Shown here: in pieces, positions 26,157 through 34,353 of the stretch
How the letters are laid out: each line of letters starts with the position of its first letter
How positions within the stretch are numbered: position 1 is the first letter of the stretch
Assembly (NCBI GenBank): GCA_964607135.1
Contig: CAZSIV010000001.1
Coordinates: forward strand, 89,871 to 153,870
Direction of reading: 5' to 3'
From: Metaruminococcus_A sp964607135
GTDB taxonomy: Bacteria > Bacillota > Clostridia > Oscillospirales > Ruminococcaceae
DNA: 64,000 bases
Notes under the pieces: model-generated
The model's input: only the letters and a program-made list of their open reading frames with translations
Told to the model about the DNA's origin: nothing
Databases searched by the model: none
Made by a program: the position numbers and the translations under genes

Positions 26157-26992
26157 CGAATCAAACACAGGACGCGGGACAGCGTTTTTCACCCATGACG
26201 ATTTCGGACGCAGATTTTACACGGTTGGTCAATTTTGTCCACTCCAACTACGGCATCGACCTCAGCCAGAAGCGCCAGCTGATTACCGGGCGCCTGTCGG
26301 TTGCGATCAAACAAAAAGGATACACCAGCTTTTCGAGTTTTGTCGACCATCTGCTCAAGGCCAACGACGAAACCGAGGTCACACTCCTGCTTGATAAGCT
26401 GACCACCAACTACACGTTTTTCATGCGCGAGCAGGATCATCTGGAATACTTCCGGAACAATATCATTCCGGAGATCGTGCGGCGCCATCAGGGGGATAAA
26501 ACCCTCGCCATCTGGAGCGCAGGCTGTTCCACCGGCGAAGAGCCTTACAACATTTCAATGTACCTGTTCGACTATCTCGGCGGGCAGGCCAGTCAGTGGG
26601 ACACCCGGATTCTCGCCACCGACATTTCCTCGAGGGCGCTCACCGCTGCCCGCAAGGGGATCTATGACCTGCCGGATACCATTCCGACGGCGTGGAAGCA
26701 GAAATATTTCGTGCCGGACGGAAACGGGCATTTTGCGGTGACGCCGCAGGTCAAAAACAACGTGATTTTCCAACCCTTCAACCTGATGAGCCCCATCCGC
26801 TTTAAGCGCAAATTTGATGTCATTTTCTGCCGCAATGTTATGATTTATTTCGATCAGCCCACTAAGGATGCACTCGTCCAGCGCTTTTATGACGCGACCG
26901 TTTCCGGCGGTTATCTGCTGATCAGCTATTCGGAAAATCTGAGTCAGAACACGTCTTATCGCAGATTGGCTCCAGCCACCTTCCAGAAATAA
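26153..26992 (+). CDS. cheR: CheR, chemoreceptor methyltransferase
   Basis: 279 residues from ATG 26153 overlapping the cheW stop. A helical N-terminal domain (DADFTRLVNFVHSNYGIDL ... RLSVAIKQKGYTSF) precedes the SAM-binding domain, with LAIWSAGCSTGEEPYNI as the nucleotide loop, and FDVIFCRNVMIYFDQPTK. It adds methyl groups to receptor glutamates for adaptation. Confidence 0.96.
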   Translation: MTNQTQDAGQRFSPMTISDADFTRLVNFVHSNYGIDLSQKRQLITGRLSVAIKQKGYTSFSSFVDHLLKANDETEVTLLLDKLTTNYTFFMREQDHLEYFRNNIIPEIVRRHQGDKTLAIWSAGCSTGEEPYNISMYLFDYLGGQASQWDTRILATDISSRALTAARKGIYDLPDTIPTAWKQKYFVPDGNGHFAVTPQVKNNVIFQPFNLMSPIRFKRKFDVIFCRNVMIYFDQPTKDALVQRFYDATVSGGYLLISYSENLSQNTSYRRLAPATFQK

Positions 26993-27018
26993 ATATACAT
27001 TATGAAGTAGGGGTGCTT

Positions 27019-28071
27019 ATGTCGACTGATAAAAAGATTCGTGTCATGGTCGTAGATGATTCCATTGTCGCACGAAGCCTGATTATTAACGGCCTCTCCG
27101 CTCACCCGCAGATTGAGATTGTGGGTTATGCCATCAACACGATGGACGCCCGGAACAAGTATGCAACGCTCAATCCGGACGTGATGACCATGGACGTGGA
27201 AATGCCCGGTATGAACGGCATCGATTTTTTAAAGCAGTTCCTGCCGGATCATCCCGTTCCGGTTATTTTGGTTTCCACTCTGAACCTGAGGGTATTCGAT
27301 GCGCTGAGTGCGGGCGCCGTGGACTTTGTCCGTAAACCCGAGCCGCACCAGCAGGAACAGTTTATCCAGACTTTAACTCAAAAAGTCCTGGTTGCTGCAA
27401 CCGCGAAGGTGCGCATCCAAAAGCCGACTGCCGCACCGGCAACTCCTATCTCCGCTGCGGAGAAGGTCGCTTCGGTTCTGGGGCTGAATTCAGCGCCGAA
27501 CCACGTCATCATCGGGCTCGGAGCCTCAACCGGAGGGACAGAGGCCACCTTAGAGGTGATGAAGCGCCTGCCTGAGGATATTCCGGGGATGGTCATCGTT
27601 CAGCATATGCCGGTGGGCTTTACCAAAATGTACGCGGAGCGTTTAAACCGCCTCTGCCGCATGGAAGTCCGGGAAGCGAAGAGCGGCGACGAGATCCGCC
27701 GCGGTCTTGCTTTGATTGCGCCGGCGGACTATCAGGCCAGGGTCACCCGGATCGGCGACAAATACACGCTTGCCTGTGCGCCCGGGGAAAAGGTCAGCGG
27801 CCACCGTCCATCGGTAGACGTCCTTTTCCGTTCCATGGCGGACAATGTGCAGTGCAAAATGGTCGGCATCATCCTGACCGGTATGGGCCAGGACGGGGCC
27901 GACGGGCTGCTCTCTATGCGCAGGCGGGGCGCTTATACCATCGGCCAGGATGAGGAATCCTCGGTTGTTTATGGAATGCCGGGGGTCGCCTATAAAATCG
28001 GCGCAGTGGTTACGCAGACTTCGTGTGAAAATATTGCAAATGTTCTGCTGCGGCATTTGAAAACGCTTTGA
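27019..28071 (+). CDS. cheB: CheB, receptor methylesterase/deamidase
   Basis: 350 residues from ATG 27019. The receiver domain has the acidic pair VVDDS, phosphoacceptor in VMTMDVEMPGMNG and K in FVRKPE. After a linker (~residues 125-155) the methylesterase domain shows the catalytic triad: Ser in GLGASTGGTEA, His in VIVQHMPVG, Asp in GMGQDGADG. CheB activity opposes CheR. It is the last gene of the che operon and is followed by a terminator. Confidence 0.97.
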   Translation: MSTDKKIRVMVVDDSIVARSLIINGLSAHPQIEIVGYAINTMDARNKYATLNPDVMTMDVEMPGMNGIDFLKQFLPDHPVPVILVSTLNLRVFDALSAGAVDFVRKPEPHQQEQFIQTLTQKVLVAATAKVRIQKPTAAPATPISAAEKVASVLGLNSAPNHVIIGLGASTGGTEATLEVMKRLPEDIPGMVIVQHMPVGFTKMYAERLNRLCRMEVREAKSGDEIRRGLALIAPADYQARVTRIGDKYTLACAPGEKVSGHRPSVDVLFRSMADNVQCKMVGIILTGMGQDGADGLLSMRRRGAYTIGQDEESSVVYGMPGVAYKIGAVVTQTSCENIANVLLRHLKTL

Positions 28072-28143
28072 GGTTTTCAATTTTCATTTCAGAGTCAGGG
28101 TCGTTCGACAGGATGATCCTGAAAATAGTTGTAGAATCATCCG

Positions 28144-28182
28144 GGCTGGGCGGGAAAGAAATTTTCCGCCCAGCCTTATTTT
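28144..28182 (+). terminator. Rho-independent terminator of the cheAWRB operon
   Basis: A 10-bp GC stem (28144-28153 with 28166-28175) with a 12-base A/T-rich loop, followed by TTATTTT. It sits 73 bp after the cheB stop and directly upstream of the flgM promoter candidate. Confidence 0.85.
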
Positions 28183-28202
28183 AGCACCTATATTGCCGAT
28201 AT
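28176..28202 (+). promoter_or_regulatory. Candidate sigma-28 promoter upstream of flgM
   Basis: GCCGATAT (28195-28202) matches the same -10 form as the cheA promoter. The region 15 bp upstream is TTAT (28176-28179), a weak -35. The start of transcription would be near 28210. Confidence 0.45.
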
Positions 28203-28209
28203 TTATATT

Positions 28210-28439
28210 GAAATTTTAGTGTGCTGTATGCCTATTGAACACTGTCGGTTTCTTGGGTCAAACGGGAACCGGTACAGAAAAAACGGAGCGGCAGCTATGT
28301 TCCGTCCACACGGCCCTACGAGGGAGATTTTCTCTGCATCGCGGTTCGGTGGGAACTATGAAGAAAGGAGCGATACCGGGCATAAAAAGTTATCTTCGCG
28401 TGGCTTTTTGTGCGATATCTGTATCGCGTAGCGATTGTT
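28210..28439 (+). other. Long structured leader upstream of flgM
   Basis: About 230 nt between the candidate promoter and the flgM start. Stem-loops visible by eye: arms CTGTCGGTTTC... and ...GGAACCGGTACAG (28241-28277); ACGGA with TCCGT (28282-28310); GTTC with GAAC around 28342; and a perfect 6-bp stem GCGATA/TATCGC at 28412-28427 just before the start codon. It does not match the c-di-GMP-I or -II aptamer core from memory. A short frame beginning ATG 28356 with no obvious homology runs into flgM. Confidence 0.4.
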
Positions 28440-28742
28440 ATGAAGATTATGTCAAACTTAGGTTCGGTTCCGTCTGTCGGAGCATCCAAAGCCTATCCGA
28501 ATATTGAGCGCGGAAACCGCGCCGGCACCGCTCACGGTGTCAATTATGATTCCGTCAGCGTTTCCTCCTCCAACAAAGAAAACCGTTTTATGGATTTGGT
28601 CAGCCGCTTGTCCCAAGAGGTGCGCACTGCGACAACGACCAGTGATATCCGTGCCCTGCACGAAGAGGTGGCGGCTGACAGGTATCTGCCGGACCCCGCC
28701 AGGATTGCCGCCAATATGCTGTTCCTCAGGGAGGACGTGTAG
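28440..28742 (+). CDS. flgM: FlgM, anti-sigma-28 factor
   Basis: 100 residues from ATG 28440 (28449 is a close alternative; neither has a good ribosome site). The C-terminal part (RFMDLVSRLSQEVRTATTTSDIRALHEEVAADRYLPDPARIAANML) is the FlgM sigma-binding domain; the N-terminal half is polar, as in FlgM. It is exported after the hook is finished, releasing the sigma factor. Position upstream of flgN-flgK-flgL is standard. Confidence 0.85.
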   Translation: MKIMSNLGSVPSVGASKAYPNIERGNRAGTAHGVNYDSVSVSSSNKENRFMDLVSRLSQEVRTATTTSDIRALHEEVAADRYLPDPARIAANMLFLREDV

Positions 28743-29204
28743 ATGGTCGCTGTCCTTGAGCTCTTCGACAAGATAACCGATATCCTGACGCAGCTCGCCG
28801 AACTGGAACAGAATAAGGCCGCTGCTGTTCGAAGGGATGATTTGATCGCTCTGGACGAAAGCCTGAAACAGGAGCAGGTCCTGGCATTGAGTATTCGTGG
28901 CCTGGAGCAGAAACGGGTTGACCTCCTGTCCCAGTTCGGTCTCCTCGAACTTCCGCTGGCAGAGCTTCCGGGGAAATTTTCGGCAGACCGGCAGATGGAT
29001 GCAAAAAAAACGGTCGACCGGCTGCGGGATGCGTATCAGATTTATCGCCATGCCGCAGAGGTGGCGCGGGATACGCTGGAATGCAATCTTCACGAAATTG
29101 AGAAAATTCTTGCCAACGCCGGCGTTGATCCAAGCGGAGGGCCGGGATACGGCACACCGGACGTTGAGCCTCCCGCGACGATGAAAACGGATTTTCACGC
29201 ATGA
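28743..29204 (+). CDS. flgN: FlgN-family flagellar export chaperone
   Basis: 153 residues, mostly helical with heptad pattern (LELFDKITDILTQLAELEQNK ... LEQKRVDLLSQFGL). It starts directly after the flgM stop (TAG then ATG). FlgN chaperones FlgK and FlgL, which are the next two genes. The family is called from helix pattern plus order, equivalent to Bacillus yvyG. Confidence 0.85.
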   Translation: MVAVLELFDKITDILTQLAELEQNKAAAVRRDDLIALDESLKQEQVLALSIRGLEQKRVDLLSQFGLLELPLAELPGKFSADRQMDAKKTVDRLRDAYQIYRHAAEVARDTLECNLHEIEKILANAGVDPSGGPGYGTPDVEPPATMKTDFHA

Positions 29205-29222
29205 TATAAAAGGAGTCTGAGG

Positions 29223-31322
29223 ATGGGTACAATTGGCACTTTCGGTTCATTTACGACAGCACTGCTGGGAATTTACGCCTCTCAGCACGGCTTAAATGTG
29301 ACGGGAAACAATATTTCCAATATCAATACGCCGGGCTACACCAGACAAAGGCTGGATCAGATCAGTCTCCATATGAGCGGAGCCGAGCGGTATGAGCAGC
29401 GGTATAACCTGAAGATCGGCAACGGTGCTTTGGTCACTGGTGTTTCGCAGATCCGCGACCCTTATCTGGATATTCGGTACCGTTCTGAATCGGCGAGCGT
29501 CGGCGCGATGGACACCAAGCTCAACGGCTTAAATGCCATCGCTAAAATATTGGATGAAATTGGGGCCGGGGACGATGAGCACGGCATCATCGGCGCACAG
29601 TTCAGCGAACTGTTAAAGACGCTGCAGAATCTCTCCGATCAGACCAATCAGGAAGAGTACGACAGCCAGGTTCGCTCCGCCGCCTCTGCTTTGGTCTCTC
29701 TGTTCAACTCCGCTTCAACGGAATTGCAGGAAGTATACAACAACACTGTTACCAGCTTCAAGCAGGATCTGAAAACGGTTAACGAAACGCTGTACAGCAT
29801 CCGGGAACTGAACGCGTCGATCCGCACGAGCGAGCTGCACGGAGACCGTGCGCTGGAGCTGCGCGACGAGCGGAACCGGTTGATCGACGAGCTTTCCCAG
29901 TACATGAAGATCGACGTCACCTACGGGGAAGAGGACATTGGCATGGGGATGACGGTTGAGAAGCTGACTATCCGGTTGGCAAACGCCAATCCGGATGGAA
30001 ATGTGGACTCCGACGTATCCATGCTTGTAGACGGCCTTTACGCCACTCAGTTCGAAATGCCCGACACTCTGTCGCGGCCCAATCCCGACTATGACCCCAA
30101 CGATCCGACCTCGCAGGAATATCTGTCGGTCAAAAACGACAACTTCACCCTTTGCCTGACTAAATTGGTTGATGTCAAGGGCCATCCCTGGGAGGATATC
30201 AGCAAGCCGGAGGTCACCCAAATGACACTGGCGGAGTTCAACCAGGCGAAACAGGATTTGCAGAACGATCCCAATTTCGACGGGGTCGATACGGTTGACG
30301 ACGGCAACGGCAACCGCGTCAGTTATAGCTTTACGACAAAAGACATCCTCGATCCTGCGGGAAACGTGATCGAAACCAGATATTATGTCTCCAAAATCGC
30401 TTCAAAATATACCCAGCCCGTAGAGCTGGACGACAACGACCTCTACGGTTCTCTGCAGTCCAGCCGGGAGCTGCTGACCGAATCGGGTGAGTTTGCTTCA
30501 GCGGATTATATCAAAAATGTGGACGAAAACGCCGCTTCCAAGCGCGGCATTCCCTACTATCAGCGTTCTCTGGATCTTCTCGCCAATAAAATCGCCGCTG
30601 TCTTCAACGAAGCAAACAACGGCTTTATGGTGAATAAAGAGGGGTACTATGTCGACAGCACCGGCAAAGCGATCGAGCTGGACAGCGTTCCTGTGAGCAA
30701 GCACGTTTCCCTGACCGACGCACAGAAAACCGCGCTCGAAAACCTAGGGTATGATTCCCTGAGCAAATACCTCGAAGACCAGGGGGGCGTCCGGCCGGAG
30801 GGCATGGGCAACCTGTTCAGCAATCACGGCGCATCCAACGACGCCGACGGAATCAATGCATCGAATATCTCGATTTCCATCGGCTGGTACAACGGCGATA
30901 TAAAGATTGTCCCCTCCTATGTGAACCCCTCTGAGCTCGATGAGATCGCCAGTACTTCGAACGAAAACATCGTCCATCTGCGCGCCGTTATGGAAGCCGG
31001 CTTCGATTATATCCCCAGCGATATCCTGGACGGTGCAAGTGACGTCCCGATTTTTACGGGCAGCTTCTCCGCCATGATGAACAATGTTGAAAGTATTTTG
31101 GGCAACGACCAGCGTAAAACCACCACCATGCTGAACACTTATTACGCTTCCGCCGTCGACCTGGACACCAGCCGTGATTCGGTCTCCGGCGTCGATCTCA
31201 ACGACGAAGCGGTCAATCTGATTCAATATCAAAAGGCCTACACCGCCGCCTGCCGTCTGATGACCACCATAGACGAAGCTTTGGAACGACTCATCAGCAA
31301 TACCGGCATCGTAGGAAGATAA
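29223..31322 (+). CDS. flgK: FlgK, hook-filament junction protein 1 (HAP1)
   Basis: 699 residues, longer than the Bacillus protein (about 507), owing to insertions in the middle region. N-terminal axial motif ASQHGLNVTGNNISNINTPGYTRQ, coiled-coil region (ELQEVYNNTVTSFKQDLKTVNETLYSIRELN), and C-terminal motif VNLIQYQKAYTAACRLMTTIDEALERLI. It follows flgN with a proper GGAGTCTG site. Confidence 0.95.
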   Translation: MGTIGTFGSFTTALLGIYASQHGLNVTGNNISNINTPGYTRQRLDQISLHMSGAERYEQRYNLKIGNGALVTGVSQIRDPYLDIRYRSESASVGAMDTKLNGLNAIAKILDEIGAGDDEHGIIGAQFSELLKTLQNLSDQTNQEEYDSQVRSAASALVSLFNSASTELQEVYNNTVTSFKQDLKTVNETLYSIRELNASIRTSELHGDRALELRDERNRLIDELSQYMKIDVTYGEEDIGMGMTVEKLTIRLANANPDGNVDSDVSMLVDGLYATQFEMPDTLSRPNPDYDPNDPTSQEYLSVKNDNFTLCLTKLVDVKGHPWEDISKPEVTQMTLAEFNQAKQDLQNDPNFDGVDTVDDGNGNRVSYSFTTKDILDPAGNVIETRYYVSKIASKYTQPVELDDNDLYGSLQSSRELLTESGEFASADYIKNVDENAASKRGIPYYQRSLDLLANKIAAVFNEANNGFMVNKEGYYVDSTGKAIELDSVPVSKHVSLTDAQKTALENLGYDSLSKYLEDQGGVRPEGMGNLFSNHGASNDADGINASNISISIGWYNGDIKIVPSYVNPSELDEIASTSNENIVHLRAVMEAGFDYIPSDILDGASDVPIFTGSFSAMMNNVESILGNDQRKTTTMLNTYYASAVDLDTSRDSVSGVDLNDEAVNLIQYQKAYTAACRLMTTIDEALERLISNTGIVGR

Positions 31323-31336
31323 GGAGGTTTTGTTAG

Positions 31337-32467
31337 ATGATTCGTGCAACGACCGGCGGCGTCCTCAGAGGCTACAGAACCGGCTTGATGAGTTCCTTTA
31401 TCAGGCTCAACAGCGCACGGGACACCGTTTTGACACAGCGCAAATTCAACTCTTACGCGGAAGACCCTGCCGCCGCCGCGCAGAGCTACCAATTGCACCG
31501 CGCCTTCCAGCGGACGGATTCGCAGATTACCATCAGCAACTCCACCATCCGCAAGTTTTCCACAGCTTATACCGCTGTCGACAGCGTGGTGGGGATGGTG
31601 GACAACGAACAGAAGAATTCTTCCTGGTATACGGTTCTCCGCGCCGCAAACCAGCCCACCGGCGCCGGGCGGACTGCGCTTGGGGTGGAGCTCAAGGAGC
31701 TTGCCGAAAGCATTGTCCAGACGATGAACAACCAGTATGGAAGCACCTTTTCTTTTGCCGGAGCGGACGGACTGAACGTCCCGTTCACCTGGGAAGGCGA
31801 AGGGGACGACCGGAAGCTCTGCTACCGCGGCATCCCGGTAGACGTTAAGATTCCGGAAGAGCGCCACGACAATCCGCTCGATCCGACCGAGGTCACCAAC
31901 GCGGATGAAATTGCCAAAGCGAAGGAGCAGCTGCAAAAGCTCGATTACCTCAAGGACGAGTCGCGTTACGTCGATATTGGTCTCGGTTTAAAGGAAGACA
32001 GCAACGGCAAGCTGATCGAATCCAGCGCCTTCAACGATTCCCTGCCGGGAATTAAGATTTTGGGGTACGGCACGGATGAAGACGGCGATCCGAAGAACAT
32101 CGCCTCCATTATCCATCGTATGGGCGTTCTTCTTTCCAACTGCGACGAGAGCACCGGCGAATGGAAAGGCGGCGCAGATGGAGAAGACTGTGCCGAGTTC
32201 CAGCGTCTCGCTGAAAAATTCAGCGATGCGGCGGCAGAGGTTAAGAAGTCCCACGTCGAGCTCTCTACAAAGGTCACCTTCTTAAACAACAACCATAAGC
32301 AGCTGGTCACAACATCCGACACCATCAACGAACAGCTCTACGACATTGAGCGGTGCGATCTCGCCGACGCAATTACGTCGTTTTCGTGGGCGCAGTATTG
32401 CTACAACGCGGCTTTAAAGATGGGAAACAGCATCCTGTCCGGAAGTTTGATGGATTATTTGAATTAG
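31337..32467 (+). CDS. flgL: FlgL, hook-filament junction protein 3 (HAP3)
   Basis: 376 residues with flagellin-like N-terminal (SFIRLNSARDTVLTQRKFNSYAEDPAAAAQSYQLH) and C-terminal helices (LADAITSFSWAQYCYNAALKMGNSIL). Positioned 14 bp after flgK. The middle part has an acidic insertion (ENPLD/EEDSNGK area). It forms the collar between FlgK and the filament. Confidence 0.9.
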   Translation: MIRATTGGVLRGYRTGLMSSFIRLNSARDTVLTQRKFNSYAEDPAAAAQSYQLHRAFQRTDSQITISNSTIRKFSTAYTAVDSVVGMVDNEQKNSSWYTVLRAANQPTGAGRTALGVELKELAESIVQTMNNQYGSTFSFAGADGLNVPFTWEGEGDDRKLCYRGIPVDVKIPEERHDNPLDPTEVTNADEIAKAKEQLQKLDYLKDESRYVDIGLGLKEDSNGKLIESSAFNDSLPGIKILGYGTDEDGDPKNIASIIHRMGVLLSNCDESTGEWKGGADGEDCAEFQRLAEKFSDAAAEVKKSHVELSTKVTFLNNNHKQLVTTSDTINEQLYDIERCDLADAITSFSWAQYCYNAALKMGNSILSGSLMDYLN

Positions 32468-32524
32468 GAAGCAAATATTCGACATTATTATATCATTTGG
32501 ATTGGAAAGGAGTCCGTAGTCCTT

Positions 32525-33124
32525 ATGTATCCGCTCATTGAAATCAAGACTGTGCCGATTGAAATTGAAATCAAAACAACAAACGCCAAGCTTGAGTATG
32601 CACGCGGAACAGCCGATCTGGAGATTTCCAGGAACGAAGGCGGCTTGAGTATCCACAGTCGTCCAATCCGCCTCAATATCGACACCTTCGAGGCGAGAAA
32701 TTCCATCGTCCCCACCCCGGCGCGTTCCGTTGTCCAGAATGCACAGAGAGGACAGCAGGCCGCGTACCAGGCAACTGCGACCTATGCCAGGCAGGGACAG
32801 CTTCTGCTCAATGCACAGATTGGTCAGGAGCTCGTCACACAGTTTGCCGAAGAGGCGCAGAATCAAAATCTGAAAACCAACGTCGGGATTCAGTTTTTGC
32901 CCAGCGCCGCGCCGGAAATCAGCTGGGATCCCGCCGAGATGCAGATTCGTTATGAAATGGATAAGCTGAACTTCGACTGGCGTCTCAACGAGCCCCGGTT
33001 TGAATTTGTTCCGGGTGACGTTCAGATCTCGGTTACGCAGCATCCGGACGTCGAGATCAAATACGTCGGCGGCCCCCTCTATGTGCCCCCGTCCGCCGAC
33101 CCGGGCTACGAGGCTGAAGCCTGA
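32525..33124 (+). CDS. DUF6470 family protein (YviE-like)
   Basis: 199 residues, no signal peptide or membrane segment. It has repeated beta-type sequences (IEIKTVPIEIEIKTTNAKLEYARG ... RPIRLNIDTFEARNS) and a C-terminus rich in Pro and Glu. By position between flgL and fliW it corresponds to Bacillus yviE, whose function is unknown. The ribosome site AAAGGAG precedes ATG 32525. Confidence 0.85.
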   Translation: MYPLIEIKTVPIEIEIKTTNAKLEYARGTADLEISRNEGGLSIHSRPIRLNIDTFEARNSIVPTPARSVVQNAQRGQQAAYQATATYARQGQLLLNAQIGQELVTQFAEEAQNQNLKTNVGIQFLPSAAPEISWDPAEMQIRYEMDKLNFDWRLNEPRFEFVPGDVQISVTQHPDVEIKYVGGPLYVPPSADPGYEAEA

Positions 33125-33145
33125 AAATGATAGGAGGCTGTTGCC

Positions 33146-33601
33146 TTGAAAGTTCAAACCAAATATTTTGGCGAGATCGATTATGAATCGGACGAATGTC
33201 TCACCTTCCCCAACGGGCTGTTCGGTTTTGAATCGGAGCAGCGATTTCTGCTTTTGCCCTTCGAAGGGAGCATCGGCACGCTGTTCTGCTTACAGAGTAT
33301 CCAAACCCCTTCCTTAGCGTTTATCGCTATGGATCCGTTTGCGCTCCGCTCTGACTATATGCCTGCGCTGCGCCCTGCGGAGCTGAAAGCTTTGGATGTT
33401 CCCGACCACGAACAGCTCTGTTATTACGTGTTTTGTGCGATTAAAAAGCCGGTGTCCGACAGTACCGTCAACCTGAAATGTCCAATCGCCATCAATCCGG
33501 AGACTCTTACTGCATATCAGGTGATCCTGGAAACCGATCTCTATCATATGCGTCATCCTCTGGCTGAATTCGTTCAGGATGAGGAGGGCGTATCATGCTG
33601 A
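33146..33601 (+). CDS. fliW: FliW, flagellar assembly factor and CsrA antagonist
   Basis: 151 residues from a TTG start at 33146 with a strong AGGAGG ribosome site. Typical FliW phrases: DECLTFPNGLFGFESEQRFLLLPFE and FCAIKKPVSDSTVNLKCPIAINPET. FliW binds either flagellin or CsrA; when filament subunits are secreted it frees to sequester CsrA, so flagellin is translated. It overlaps csrA by 7 bp, ensuring balanced synthesis. Confidence 0.96.
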   Translation: MKVQTKYFGEIDYESDECLTFPNGLFGFESEQRFLLLPFEGSIGTLFCLQSIQTPSLAFIAMDPFALRSDYMPALRPAELKALDVPDHEQLCYYVFCAIKKPVSDSTVNLKCPIAINPETLTAYQVILETDLYHMRHPLAEFVQDEEGVSC

Positions 33602-33933
33602 TTTTACAACGCCGTGCCGGAGAATCGATCCGGATCGGCGACGATATCGAAATTGCCGTCCTGACAGTCGAGGGGGGACGGGTGCGGCTCGCGATTACTG
33701 CGCCAACCGAAGTGACGATCCTCCGCAGCGAGTTGATCGAAGCGCAGGCCGTAAATCAGGACTCCGCCATGGAGCAGACCACCCCGTCGGAACTGTTCGG
33801 CATTCTTGAAGGAGTGCTTCCGGATCAGGGGGTGCGTCTCGCCGCTCAGCCAAAACCGGTGGTTCCTTTTTCCGGCCTCAGGCAGAGGGAAAAGCAGAAT
33901 AGACCACAGCAGAAAGGAGGAGATTCCAAATGA
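33595..33933 (+). CDS. csrA: CsrA, translational regulator with a C-terminal extension
   Basis: The first ~50 residues match CsrA (MLILQRRAGESIRIGDDIEI, then GRVRLAITAP and EVTILRSELIEA). Normal CsrA is 61-80 residues; here the protein is 112, with an extra Pro/Gln/Lys-rich tail (VVPFSGLRQREKQNRPQQK). CsrA dimers bind GGA sites at flagellin mRNA leaders to block translation. It lies between fliW and the small yjfB gene and upstream of flagellin. Confidence 0.92.
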   Translation: MLILQRRAGESIRIGDDIEIAVLTVEGGRVRLAITAPTEVTILRSELIEAQAVNQDSAMEQTTPSELFGILEGVLPDQGVRLAAQPKPVVPFSGLRQREKQNRPQQKGGDSK

Positions 33934-34112
33934 TGGAACAGATTGCCGCCATGTCTATGAGCATGAGTGCCGCAACGGTCGCGCAGAATTATTCGATCGC
34001 GGTCACCAAAAAGACAATGGAATCCCAGGAGCTCGCCGCTCAGGAGCTTTTAAAGATGCTCCCCGAGACTCCGGCTCCCGCTAAGGGCCAGTATATCGAC
34101 GTTTACGCCTAA
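33930..34112 (+). CDS. Small YjfB-like putative motility protein
   Basis: 60 residues. The N-terminal alternation of Met, Ala and Ser (AAMSMSMSAATVAQNYSIAVTKKTMESQELAAQELLKML) is the pattern of the YjfB/putative motility protein family, found next to flagellin genes. The start overlaps the csrA stop by 4 bp. Its role is unknown. Confidence 0.75.
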   Translation: MMEQIAAMSMSMSAATVAQNYSIAVTKKTMESQELAAQELLKMLPETPAPAKGQYIDVYA

Positions 34113-34125
34113 ATTCTGCCCTCAA

Positions 34126-34161
34126 ACAGCCCGCTGGATACGCTCCGGCGGGCTGTTTTTT
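34126..34161 (+). terminator. Rho-independent terminator after yjfB
   Basis: Stem arms ACAGCCCGC (34126-34134) and GCGGGCTGT (34148-34156), then a run of six Ts. It ends the flgM...csrA operon so that flagellin must be transcribed from its own promoter. Confidence 0.9.
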
Positions 34162-34179
34162 ATCGAGCTGCGCCCGGCG

Positions 34180-34239
34180 AAAAATTTTTCGAAAAAATTT
34201 TTCTTTCTTCCTTAATTTTTTGGACGGGTGCGCCGATAC
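34180..34239 (+). promoter_or_regulatory. Sigma-28 (SigD)-type flagellin promoter with upstream A/T tracts
   Basis: TAAT (34213-34216), 15 bp, GCCGATAC (34232-34239), close to the SigD consensus TAAA-N15-GCCGATAA. Upstream (34179-34205) two palindromic A5T5/A6T5 tracts could act as a curved or UP-element-like activator. The start is expected near 34246. Confidence 0.75.
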
Positions 34240-34283
34240 AGTAATTGTCGGCAGAGTTCCTTCTGCTTATGAAGGCCTGTAGG

Positions 34284-34345
34284 TGGAAGAAGCTCGGCTA
34301 CAACAGCGCGGGGAATGGATGCCCCGGAAAATATTTTATGGAGGA
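34284..34345 (+). promoter_or_regulatory. Flagellin mRNA leader with CsrA-binding-like GGA elements
   Basis: A small hairpin (34309-34313 with 34322-34326) carries an 8-base loop AATGGATG with GGA exposed; a second GGA is in the Shine-Dalgarno TATGGAGG (34338-34345), and a third at ~34284. GGA in a loop plus GGA at the ribosome site is the architecture of the Bacillus hag leader bound by CsrA. csrA and fliW are encoded just upstream. Confidence 0.55.
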
Positions 34346-34353
34346 ATTTTATC

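Noticed and set aside
28210..28380. c-di-GMP riboswitch upstream of flgM
   Set aside because: The conserved core elements of the class I and II aptamers, as remembered, are not present.
28356..28503. Short leader open frame starting ATG 28356 before flgM
   Set aside because: No homology, overlaps flgM in another frame, and no conservation could be assessed; kept only as a remark in the leader entry.
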